DNA of 45,107 nucleotides from contig CALMYE010000261.1 in NCBI GenBank assembly GCA_937873425.1, forward strand, positions 1 through 45,107, read 5' to 3'. The notes beneath the pieces are model-generated. The model had not been told where the DNA came from. It searched no databases and was given only the letters and a program-made list of their open reading frames with translations. This DNA comes from an uncultured Sphingopyxis sp. (lineage in GTDB: Bacteria; Pseudomonadota; Alphaproteobacteria; Sphingomonadales; Sphingomonadaceae). Both the position numbers and the translations under genes were made by a program. Positions 8,794-15,912 of this stretch are shown piece by piece; the stretch's first letter is position 1; every line of letters starts with the position of its first letter.

Positions 8794-9596
8794 CAGTAGT
8801 CACTCCCGGGCTCAATCTGGGTGAGGTAGAAAATGCGCTGCATCACATCGTCGGCTGCCATCACGCCGTAGCCGATCGGAATTGGCTTGCGTGTCTGGGT
8901 GTCGAAAAGGACCAGCGCCGGCACAGCTCCGCCTTGCAGACCCATGCGCTGGTACTGGCCGCTATCGACGACATAATTGGGGAACGCTTCGTTGGGCCCG
9001 CCATCCATCGAGACCGCGAGCACCTCGAGCCCATATGTGTCGGACAGCGCCCGCATCACCGGCGAGAAGGTTCGGCAAGCCGAGCAGGACGAGGAGTAGA
9101 AATAGAAGACCCCGTAGCGCTCGGTGAGCGCTGCCATTGAGCCCTCACGCCGGGCTTTGCGATCCTCTGCCCAAGTCTGCTTTGCGAGAGTCGAAACAGG
9201 CCGTTCGAGCGTATAGTCGAGATCGGGGTTCTGCCAGATCGAGCGCCCCCACACGTCCGCGAATGTCGAAGCGCGGTCGAGCTGCTCGCGCTGGAACCGG
9301 ATATAGCTAACGATGTTTTCGGACGTTGGCTCGAGAATGGCCCGTGCCTTGAGCTCATCGAGCTTCGCCGTAATCTGGGCCATGCGCTCGGTCGCAGGAA
9401 TGGCTGGCGATGCGGGCCTTGCCTGCTCGCGTGCCTTGCGCTTGGCTTCCTCCGAGTTGCAGTAAAACCAGCTCCCAAGCTTGCGCTCGTCGCAGTAGAA
9501 CGCATCGCGATTGGCATCTGCCGGTGGCTGGGCGAGCAGGGGGACATCGGCCGCCCCGAGGGCTGCCGCAAGGCTCAGGAGCGCTAATCTCGTCAT
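8793..9596 (-). CDS. traF: TraF, thioredoxin-fold conjugation protein (periplasmic)
   Basis: About 267 residues from the ATG at 9596, which has AGGA spaced eight bases away. A second ATG at 9602 is too close to that site. A signal peptide ends around Ala-Gln-Pro, and the C-terminal third is a thioredoxin fold with a Cys-Ser-Ala-Cys redox motif near residue 171 in a Phe-Tyr-Ser-Ser-Ser context. F-type TraF belongs to the TraF/TraH/TraU/TraW/TrbC group needed for pilus assembly. The intact Cys-x-x-Cys suggests it may help fold the Cys-rich TraN and TraU made by this operon. It overlaps the end of the upstream 125-residue gene. Confidence 0.9.
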   Translation of the reverse strand: MTRLALLSLAAALGAADVPLLAQPPADANRDAFYCDERKLGSWFYCNSEEAKRKAREQARPASPAIPATERMAQITAKLDELKARAILEPTSENIVSYIRFQREQLDRASTFADVWGRSIWQNPDLDYTLERPVSTLAKQTWAEDRKARREGSMAALTERYGVFYFYSSSCSACRTFSPVMRALSDTYGLEVLAVSMDGGPNEAFPNYVVDSGQYQRMGLQGGAVPALVLFDTQTRKPIPIGYGVMAADDVMQRIFYLTQIEPGSDY

Positions 9597-9970
9597 GGGC
9601 ATTTTCCTTTTTCAAGGTCGAGCATCTGCAAGAGGAAAGCAGTCTTGAAATAACCGCGGCCCCGGTCGATCATCCGGATCATTCCCCCCGACAGGGTGGT
9701 GGTCGCCTCCACACCTGCTGGCGTGAGGCAAAAGTCGAAGTCACCATCACTCATCCGAGTGATGGAGCCGCGATCAAGAAGACGCTTTATCGATGCTGCG
9801 AGCTCACCGACCGTCGCAGGCCGCAAGAACCAGTCTTTGATGAGCGCGAACATCTCGGTCTCGCTGCGCGCCAGATCACGACCGATGGCGACGCTGACCG
9901 CGAGATCGAGCACCTGCGCGGGCGGAAACGGCTCGCTATGCGGGAAGGCAAGAATATCAGCACTGCTCAT
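9593..9970 (-). CDS. Unknown 125-aa protein inside the tra operon, winged-helix-like
   Basis: A small soluble protein encoded between traN and traF in the same direction. It begins 3 bases after the traN stop and its own stop overlaps the traF start. Residues about 50-95 read like a winged helix: a Thr-Val-Gly-Glu-Leu helix, a recognition-like helix with Arg-Leu-Leu-Asp-Arg-Gly, then a Phe-Cys-Leu-Thr-Pro-Ala-Gly wing as seen in PadR/MarR-type domains. F has no equivalent at this position that I recognise. It could be a regulator or a structural adaptor. The operon position is solid and the function is unknown. Confidence 0.7.
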   Translation of the reverse strand: MSSADILAFPHSEPFPPAQVLDLAVSVAIGRDLARSETEMFALIKDWFLRPATVGELAASIKRLLDRGSITRMSDGDFDFCLTPAGVEATTTLSGGMIRMIDRGRGYFKTAFLLQMLDLEKGKCP

Positions 9971-9973
9971 GGG

Positions 9974-11710
9974 TCAGGTCCCACCGTTCGTGTTGTAGTA
10001 GCTTTGGATTTTCTGCTGGATCTGGATCGACATATCGATCTCGTCAGGCAGCTTTGCCGCATCAACGAACTCGGCATAAACTTCCCGAAAATCCATGCGG
10101 CTCAAGTCAAGCTGCTGGAACTGGGCGATCAAGAAACCTTCGCAGTCAGGGCGTTGCGGCGTCCCCCACCGCATCCCAAGCTGCGCCTTGCCTTGCTCAT
10201 TCAGAATCCGGACGAGCTTACTGCCGTAGCAGCAGTATGACTGCTTGCGGGTCACGCAGACGCCGAGCACGCGGGCTGAGCAATAGGTCCCGATAAAGCG
10301 GCACAGACCCTCATCATCCCGCTTGTCGACCTCACGGTCCTCGCGGTCGCACAGGAACGGCGTGAGAAGCGGCACGCCCTTGCCGCTGCAGCAGTTCGAA
10401 AGGCCAAAGACCTTGCGGGTGCAGCGCAAATGCTCGCCGCTGAAGATCTTCAGCCGGTCGGGATCAAACCCGTCCCGTAGCTCGCCCATGACGTTCATGG
10501 CGACCATGGCGTCCTTGAACTCGGTCGATGCCTCGCGCTCGACCTGAGTGCATTCCCCATTGATGCAATAGAGATCCCCTGCACAGACATAGGCGGGCGG
10601 CGGCGGCGATCCCGCGCCGGGGATGGCGCACTGATACCAGCGATCATGCACGTTGCAGGTCACACCATCTGCGTCAAAGCTCAGGCACTCGTCATGGCTG
10701 AACCTGCAATCGGCACGCGCCTCAAGGGCACCACAGTCATTGGCAGGAGCCACCCCTTCACACTGATAGGTACGCTGCCACTCCCAGCAGCTGCGCGTCA
10801 CCGAAAGACCATTGATGACCCGCGTCTCTCCAGGCGCAGTGCAGACCTCGCTTGCAAGCGTGCAGGTGGCACCATTCGTGGCGCTCTGGCAGGCGGCCTC
10901 GTCAACGCTCTCGCCGACGATCCGCGAGGTATTGCGTTCAATCCCGCCCGGTACGCCGCTTAGCCGAGAGGGGCATTGCCAGAACTGGCGGAAGAAGGGC
11001 TCACCCGGCTCAGCACACCACCTGCGACCAAATTCTTCTTCCACCCACTGCAGGCACCTTTGCCCTACCCGAACGGTGCGCTCGAGAGTGCAAGAGCTGG
11101 AGCCAGGTGCTTGCGCAAGCATCGGACACATCTCATTGCGATCAGCAAACGCTTCGGTTTCGCAAGAATACTCCCAGGTGCGTCGTCCCTCGGTCTGGAT
11201 CTGCAACGACGCATTACAGCTGCGCGCCTCCGCAAAGGGCTGCGAGCCGGCATTGCAGCTTTCCAGATAAGTCGTGGTGCCCGTCCCTCCCGGAGGCAAG
11301 GGATTGCAGGCTCCTGCAGCTCCTCCGGGCCCACCACCGGCGCCGAGATAGGCGTCGGGGTCAGCTTCGATCAGGCGACCGGCAGACAGGTCGACAGTGT
11401 CGGAATCGAACCGGGTCCTGTAGGGATCAACGATCACGCGGTACTCATCGCGATACCGCTGCGCTTCTCCCGCCGCCGTCAGCCCGACAGGATCGTCGAC
11501 ATAATCGCGCGATGGAACATCAGTGCCCTGGAAGCCGGGCACGTTTGCCGCCGAACCATTGCCAAGAATGCCCGATGACGTGGTGTCACGGACACCCTTT
11601 GCGATTGCTTCGCCTTCTACCCTCGCATCACTGGCAGCCATCTGCGCGCGCGCAAGATGACCGCAAGCCGCAAGCGCAAGGGAGACCGCAAGGATGCGCA
11701 GGCCATTCAC
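9974..11710 (-). CDS. traN: TraN, Cys-rich outer-membrane mating-pair stabilisation protein
   Basis: This 578-residue protein has an N-terminal signal sequence and about 33 cysteines spread from residue 130 onward, the hallmark of TraN. TraN sits in the outer membrane of the donor and contacts recipient surface proteins to stabilise mating pairs. The C-terminal part has Cys-Cys pairs, as in Ser-Asn-Cys-Cys-Ser-Gly and Ser-Tyr-Cys-Cys-Tyr-Gly, which are conserved in the family. The start is a GTG whose bases overlap the trbC stop (GTGA). Many disulphides are expected, which fits the redox proteins TraF and DsbC in the same operon. The recipient-contact loop cannot be assigned by eye. Confidence 0.93.
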   Translation of the reverse strand: MNGLRILAVSLALAACGHLARAQMAASDARVEGEAIAKGVRDTTSSGILGNGSAANVPGFQGTDVPSRDYVDDPVGLTAAGEAQRYRDEYRVIVDPYRTRFDSDTVDLSAGRLIEADPDAYLGAGGGPGGAAGACNPLPPGGTGTTTYLESCNAGSQPFAEARSCNASLQIQTEGRRTWEYSCETEAFADRNEMCPMLAQAPGSSSCTLERTVRVGQRCLQWVEEEFGRRWCAEPGEPFFRQFWQCPSRLSGVPGGIERNTSRIVGESVDEAACQSATNGATCTLASEVCTAPGETRVINGLSVTRSCWEWQRTYQCEGVAPANDCGALEARADCRFSHDECLSFDADGVTCNVHDRWYQCAIPGAGSPPPPAYVCAGDLYCINGECTQVEREASTEFKDAMVAMNVMGELRDGFDPDRLKIFSGEHLRCTRKVFGLSNCCSGKGVPLLTPFLCDREDREVDKRDDEGLCRFIGTYCSARVLGVCVTRKQSYCCYGSKLVRILNEQGKAQLGMRWGTPQRPDCEGFLIAQFQQLDLSRMDFREVYAEFVDAAKLPDEIDMSIQIQQKIQSYYNTNGGT

Positions 11711-12444
11711 CTTTTCCCCCTCAGATTGGCAAGAGCGAGACGGGCAACCGGCGCGCCCGGGCCGCCCGCCCCGGCGAAGGTCTCGAGCACATAAGCCACA
11801 CTGGTATTGCCTGAGATGCGATCATGCGGCGGCGGCGCGGTCACACAATCGAGCTGATCGCAGGGCTCGAAATCGGTCGAGAGAGCCACATAGGTGGGAA
11901 CTCGGTCGACACCGAAGGATCGAAACAGCCGGGGATCGATTGCCACATTGCTTGCGCCAGACTGGTCGACAACCTTGCGGATACCGCTGATGAAGGTCTG
12001 CGGATTTCCGGTGGAGAAGCCGCGGAAAACGACAACGCCGCCTGCCCTGGTCGTGTCAGCGATCATCTGTGCGAGCGCCTCTTCAGGCATCGACAGGCTG
12101 GCGAATGCCACAAATAGCGGCGCACCCTTGGGGCGGGCCATCCCGGCCCTGGCGCCAGCCACCATTTCGTCGAAGTCGACGGGGCCATCTTTCCCGGCGA
12201 TCTGCGAGACATCCAGGCCTTCAACGGCCTCATAGCCTTGCGCGACAACCGTCTGCGCCTCTTCGCCTTGGGTTTGCGCGTTGGCGGTCGCATAGTCGAA
12301 GAGCGCCTGGGCGTCGGCCTTGAGTGTATCGGCCCGCGCCTCGATCGCTTTGGGATCAAAGTCCGTCAAATCCTGAGCAACGACGGCGGTCACACCAAGC
12401 AGCAGGCTGGCGGCAAGAGCGGGGAAGAGTCCTCTGCGATTCAT
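11707..12444 (-). CDS. trbC: TrbC, F-type pilus assembly periplasmic protein
   Basis: I take the ATG at 12444, which gives a 245-residue protein with a clean signal peptide ending near Val-Val-Ala-Gln. A longer frame reaches 12582 but only adds sequence overlapping the end of traU. The C-terminal half carries the family pattern: a Phe-Val-Ala-Phe-Ala-Ser-Leu-Ser-Met-Pro segment, then Gly-Gly-Val-Val-Val-Phe-Arg-Gly, Val-Asp-Arg-Val-Pro-Thr-Tyr and a late Cys pair. TrbC works in the periplasm with TraW, TraU and TraF. Its order traU-trbC-traN is that of F. Confidence 0.9.
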   Translation of the reverse strand: MNRRGLFPALAASLLLGVTAVVAQDLTDFDPKAIEARADTLKADAQALFDYATANAQTQGEEAQTVVAQGYEAVEGLDVSQIAGKDGPVDFDEMVAGARAGMARPKGAPLFVAFASLSMPEEALAQMIADTTRAGGVVVFRGFSTGNPQTFISGIRKVVDQSGASNVAIDPRLFRSFGVDRVPTYVALSTDFEPCDQLDCVTAPPPHDRISGNTSVAYVLETFAGAGGPGAPVARLALANLRGKR

Positions 12445-12454
12445 TGGCGCGACC

Positions 12455-13495
12455 TCACAGCATGCAACAATTGCGTTTGCGCCAGAGGAGGAAGCCGACA
12501 TCCTCGCCTTTGACGGGATAGACCTGCCCAGATTTGGGCAAGATCGTGGTCGCTCCAATCGGAGAACAGGCTTCGCGGCCACTCACCATGGGCGTCGGAT
12601 TTACCTGCTGCATCCGGTACTGGCTCTTCTTGAGGATCGGCATGATGTACTTGGAACACAGCGCTTTCGATCCGCTGGTGCCCCAGGCGAGACCCTGACG
12701 GTGGAGCTTGTAGACCATGCGCTCGGCCGCGAGCCGCGCTGACTGCTTGATGCCGATATTGGCACCAACATTGCCGTTCATCGGATACATCGAACCCTGG
12801 CAACCAGAGCACCAGAACAGCTCGTCCATTGGCAATCTGGTCGTTGCCGAGATGCAATCGGCCGAGCACGCGGCCTGTGCGATGACTGAGGTGAAAAGGG
12901 CGGCCTCGGGATTGAGGAGAGATGCCAGCTCGTCGTCCTGCCAAAGCGGATCGATCTCGCTCATATAGGCAACGTCGAACGAGCTAGCCTCGAGACACAG
13001 GAAATCGGTCACCACTTCGAGCCAGTACAGAAGCGGGTAGATGTAATAGTGCACGTGGTATTTGGCGGTGCGCTGAGACTGGCCCCCTAGCTGCGCGCCG
13101 TCCGAGGCATAACCGTTACCGATCGGAAAACCGGGGTCGAGCTTGATCCCGCCAAGGTTCGGAAAGCACCAAGGCTTGGTCGAGACATCAATCAGCCGGA
13201 CCGGCTCCCAGAACCCGATCGCAAGGCCGATGCGCGGCACCGGCGTGCCGCAGGCGCAGATCGGAAGATCCGGATTGTCGGTGTCGGCACGCGATGATGG
13301 CCAGATCTTGAGCGACCCCAGCGACAAGGGGAACATGCAGCCCCAGCACACATCGGTCACCGGATTGACGAAACTGCCTGAGCAACGACCAGGCCCGCTA
13401 GGAAGACCCTGAGCCAGAACCGGGGGAGCCAGCACGGATGCCGCCATGAACAGCGACGCAAAGCCCAGGAGGAGCGCAAGGAGCCTAGAGCGCAT
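12455..13495 (-). CDS. traU: TraU, F-type DNA transfer/pilus assembly protein
   Basis: This 346-residue protein has an N-terminal signal peptide (cleavage near Val-Leu-Ala-Gln, residue 29) and many cysteines. Conserved TraU features include Cys-Trp-Gly-Cys-Met-Phe-Pro near 50, Cys-Ala-Cys-Gly near 81, Trp-Cys-Phe-Pro-Asn-Leu-Gly-Gly near 108, and Trp-Cys-Ser-Gly-Cys-Gln-Gly-Ser near 228. In F it is periplasmic and matters more for DNA transfer than for pilus formation. The C-terminus ends in a Cys-Cys pair. The start overlaps the end of the preceding small membrane gene. Confidence 0.94.
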   Translation of the reverse strand: MRSRLLALLLGFASLFMAASVLAPPVLAQGLPSGPGRCSGSFVNPVTDVCWGCMFPLSLGSLKIWPSSRADTDNPDLPICACGTPVPRIGLAIGFWEPVRLIDVSTKPWCFPNLGGIKLDPGFPIGNGYASDGAQLGGQSQRTAKYHVHYYIYPLLYWLEVVTDFLCLEASSFDVAYMSEIDPLWQDDELASLLNPEAALFTSVIAQAACSADCISATTRLPMDELFWCSGCQGSMYPMNGNVGANIGIKQSARLAAERMVYKLHRQGLAWGTSGSKALCSKYIMPILKKSQYRMQQVNPTPMVSGREACSPIGATTILPKSGQVYPVKGEDVGFLLWRKRNCCML

Positions 13496-13757
13496 CGTCT
13501 CTCTCCCTCATCAGCCAGGCATCATCCGCCGCATTCTTGGCCCGGACCCAAAGGAACCCCTGAAACAGAGCGAAGGTCGTAGCGCCTGCGAACAATGCGA
13601 GAGCAAAGATGCCGGTTAGCGCCCGAAGTGCCCCGAACGAGACGACGAGGGCAGCGACCAGAAAGAGCCCTGTCATCGTGCGCAAACGTGCCGCCTTGAG
13701 CGCGCGCGTTTCGGGGGCAGCAAGGGGTGCCGGAACCAGATTGCGCCAGGAGTTCAT
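13485..13757 (-). CDS. Small two-helix membrane protein in the tra operon (90 aa)
   Basis: The gene lies between traW and traU and overlaps both by a few bases, so it is translated with them. The product has two hydrophobic helices at about 28-46 and 48-68, flanked by charged ends, predicting a small inner-membrane hairpin. I do not recognise the family. In F, small accessory genes occupy comparable positions. The overlap with both neighbours is the main support that this is a real gene. Confidence 0.65.
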   Translation of the reverse strand: MNSWRNLVPAPLAAPETRALKAARLRTMTGLFLVAALVVSFGALRALTGIFALALFAGATTFALFQGFLWVRAKNAADDAWLMRERDDAL

Positions 13758-14416
13758 GCCCCCCTCCCCTTGCGCGCAATGGCTTGCTCAGTGACTATGA
13801 GGACGTCGCCGCGCTGCTCGACCAGCGCCGGGGTCCGGCGTATCCCGAAATAGCTGGTAAGACGGCCGTCCTGATCAAAGTAGAACCGGCGCTGGTGAAC
13901 CTTCATGAGCTCGAAGGGAGAGCCATCAACGAAGATGATCTTGGCGCGCGCATCGCCCCCGTGCTTCATCGCCCATTCGACTTCTGCCGGGTCATCACCA
14001 TCAACAAAGAGAAGTTTCTTGCTAAGCGCAGCGGCGGCAAGAGGATTGACGCGCTGACCCGCCACAGCAATCAGGTTGCCCTTGTGATCACGGATGTCCT
14101 TGTCGATCCGGATCGACGGATCGAACTCCCAACTCCGGGTCTCTTCCGCAGGCGAAATCCCGGAGACCGGGACCGGGCGCATCACCCTCGCCTTCACCTT
14201 CTCGGCGAACTGGCGATTCATCTGATCGAGTTTTCCGGTCGCAGCCGCATGGTCGAGCCGCGCCTTGATGACGCTCAGGAGATCTGGCTCAGCAACGGGC
14301 CATGTCTGGCCCATCTGCCCGTGGTCGACGCTTTGCCCCGACTCCGCCCCGCCGCTCGAGGCGGTCGCTGACACCGCAAGTCCGCCAGCAACGAGGAAGG
14401 AGAAGGCGACCCTCAC
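13754..14416 (-). CDS. traW: TraW, F-type pilus assembly periplasmic protein
   Basis: I take the GTG at 14416, which overlaps the upstream signal-peptidase stop (GTGA) and gives 220 residues starting with a signal peptide. The longer frame to 14455 adds an Arg-rich leader. The conserved C-terminal part has an Arg-Ser-Trp-Glu-Phe-Asp-Pro motif, a Gly-Gln-Arg-Val-Asn-Pro-Leu motif and a Leu-Leu-Phe-Val-Asp-Gly-Asp-Asp segment. These are typical of TraW and related to TrbC-type domains. In F it acts in the periplasm in pilus assembly with TrbC. Confidence 0.9.
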   Translation of the reverse strand: MRVAFSFLVAGGLAVSATASSGGAESGQSVDHGQMGQTWPVAEPDLLSVIKARLDHAAATGKLDQMNRQFAEKVKARVMRPVPVSGISPAEETRSWEFDPSIRIDKDIRDHKGNLIAVAGQRVNPLAAAALSKKLLFVDGDDPAEVEWAMKHGGDARAKIIFVDGSPFELMKVHQRRFYFDQDGRLTSYFGIRRTPALVEQRGDVLIVTEQAIARKGRGA

Positions 14417-15012
14417 AGGATTGGCTGCCCGGTGCCGACAAGCCGGTCGCGGCACACAAAACCGATATGCGCATAGCGGCTGTCGAACCCGTCCTTATGC
14501 GGAGTGCCTGCAAAAATGCAGCCTTCCGGCACAACTCCAAGCGGGCCGGCGGCAAGACGATCGCCTCGCTTCGTCATCGGTTTGATGGTCGCCACGCGCT
14601 TGCCATTGACGTGCACATCATTGCCGATGCGCGTCACCGTGTCGCCTGGCAGACCAAGAGCGATCTTGGTGAAAGCCGCCGGCCTCGACCCAAAATACTT
14701 GACCGTAATCGGATCATGACCGGGATGGAAAACCACATAGTCCCCGCGCACCGGAAAACGCCTGGCCTCGACCACGAACGCCCAGTTCGGGAGCGAGTCC
14801 GTCACGTTGATCATCAGCGCGTGGTTCTCGCTCCACTTCGAAGCTGCGCTGAGGGTACCTGCAACGAGACAGACAGCAGCGATCGCCATAAGCCTGCCGC
14901 CGGTCGAAAGGCGTCTGGTCCCACCTGTCGTAACGGGAGGCTCGCCATCCGACAAAAGCCGAGCGAACCCCTTGCGCTGAGCCGAACGAAGGAGCGGATC
15001 AGGGTTTGCCAT
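14413..15012 (-). CDS. S26-family signal peptidase of the conjugation system (TraF/TrhF type)
   Basis: This 199-residue protein runs from the ATG at 15012, which overlaps the trbI-like gene end. A longer frame to 15063 exists. One membrane helix at about 40-58 precedes a signal-peptidase domain with a candidate catalytic Ser in Asp-Ser-Leu-Pro-Asn (about residue 73) and a candidate catalytic Lys in Phe-Thr-Lys-Ile-Ala-Leu-Gly-Leu-Pro-Gly-Asp (about 116). Family members include RP4 TraF and R27 TrhF, which process or cyclise pilin. Here the likely substrate is the TraA prepilin. The symbol is left blank because traF is used for a different protein in this operon. Confidence 0.88.
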   Translation of the reverse strand: MANPDPLLRSAQRKGFARLLSDGEPPVTTGGTRRLSTGGRLMAIAAVCLVAGTLSAASKWSENHALMINVTDSLPNWAFVVEARRFPVRGDYVVFHPGHDPITVKYFGSRPAAFTKIALGLPGDTVTRIGNDVHVNGKRVATIKPMTKRGDRLAAGPLGVVPEGCIFAGTPHKDGFDSRYAHIGFVCRDRLVGTGQPIL

Positions 15013-15550
15013 CGCGCTGACGTCCCTGATTGGCAGCCATAAAGGCCTGCATCTCCTGTTCAACGCGGGCCGCCTGCCCCTGAGGAGCAGCGCCGAGCGC
15101 CTGCGCCGGTTGGGGACGCGGAACCTTTGCGTAAACGGCAGTCTTCACGCTCTGTGTGACGTCGGGAACTTCGCCGCCTACGATCGCCTCATGAACGAGT
15201 ACGACTTTCCCGGACTTCGACAGGCCGGAGACCGTCTCATCCAGCGCAGCCATGAAAACAGCGGTTTGCCGTGCTGCGGTCTGCTCGTCGGCGTTCGAGC
15301 GTGCCTGTGCCTGGAGATACTCCCCAATGATGCCCTGCAGCTGAAGCTGGACGAATTCCTGCTGCCCTGACCCCTGTGCGGCAACACTCTTGGTGACCCA
15401 GGCCCCCCAGACAAAGGTCGTCGCCGCGCCCGCGAACAGGAGGATTTCGCGAGCCGACAGCGCGGCAAAGCGACTGCGAGGTCTGACCTGCGAGGCCTTT
15501 GCAGACGCGGGTGTGGCAGGCGCAGCCATATGGTCGAAAAGGTCCGTCAT
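14999..15550 (-). CDS. trbI: TrbI-like F-type conjugation protein
   Basis: This 183-residue bitopic inner-membrane protein has one hydrophobic helix at about 35-53 and a periplasmic domain. The segment Gly-Lys-Val-Val-Leu-Val-His-Glu-Ala-Ile-Val-Gly-Gly near residue 112 fits the TrbI core. The N-terminal 33 residues and the Gln/Ala/Pro-rich tail are longer than in the F protein, which is about 128 residues. In F, TrbI influences pilus extension and retraction. Position after traC and before the peptidase and traW agrees with other F-type clusters. Confidence 0.8.
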   Translation of the reverse strand: MTDLFDHMAAPATPASAKASQVRPRSRFAALSAREILLFAGAATTFVWGAWVTKSVAAQGSGQQEFVQLQLQGIIGEYLQAQARSNADEQTAARQTAVFMAALDETVSGLSKSGKVVLVHEAIVGGEVPDVTQSVKTAVYAKVPRPQPAQALGAAPQGQAARVEQEMQAFMAANQGRQRDGKP

Positions 15551-15912
15551 TGGTCATCTCCGGCTACAAGGAAGGCTGAAATCAGGCTCGCGCGGCGGAA
15601 GAAGGCGATCAGCACAAAGCCCGTGAGCATGACGCCGAAGCTGATGGCCGCGAACTGGCCGCGCCGCGAAGCATCTGCTGCAACGAAGCGCGACGCGAGA
15701 TTGTCCAGCTGGAGCATCAGGCCATCGAGAGTGAAGCCGCCAAGCACGAGAAAGAACAGCGTGGCGATGCCGAGGGTCGCAAGCGCGCTGGTGGCAAGCC
15801 AACCGCTGAGCCGAAGGGCGATAACGAGAAGATCCTGAGCGGCCTGCTTGCGGCGCGCTGCCGTCGAGCGACGGGCCCAGGAACCAACCAAAGGACGAGA
15901 AGGCGTGCTCAT
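15547..15912 (-). CDS. Unknown membrane protein in the tra operon (121 aa)
   Basis: It is encoded between traC and trbI, overlapping both with ATGA-type junctions. The product has an Arg-rich N-terminus, hydrophobic segments at about 34-62 and 88-108, and a short charged C-terminus, giving a two-helix inner-membrane topology. I do not recognise the family. The coupling to traC suggests a role near the ATPase at the inner membrane, for example a scaffold, but this is inference from position. Confidence 0.65.
   Translation of the reverse strand: MSTPSRPLVGSWARRSTAARRKQAAQDLLVIALRLSGWLATSALATLGIATLFFLVLGGFTLDGLMLQLDNLASRFVAADASRRGQFAAISFGVMLTGFVLIAFFRRASLISAFLVAGDDQ

Noticed and set aside
10852-11814. 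320-codon open frame opposite traN and the trbC end
   Set aside because: Very Arg/His/Cys-rich translation of the reverse strand of the Cys-rich traN gene, with no domain.
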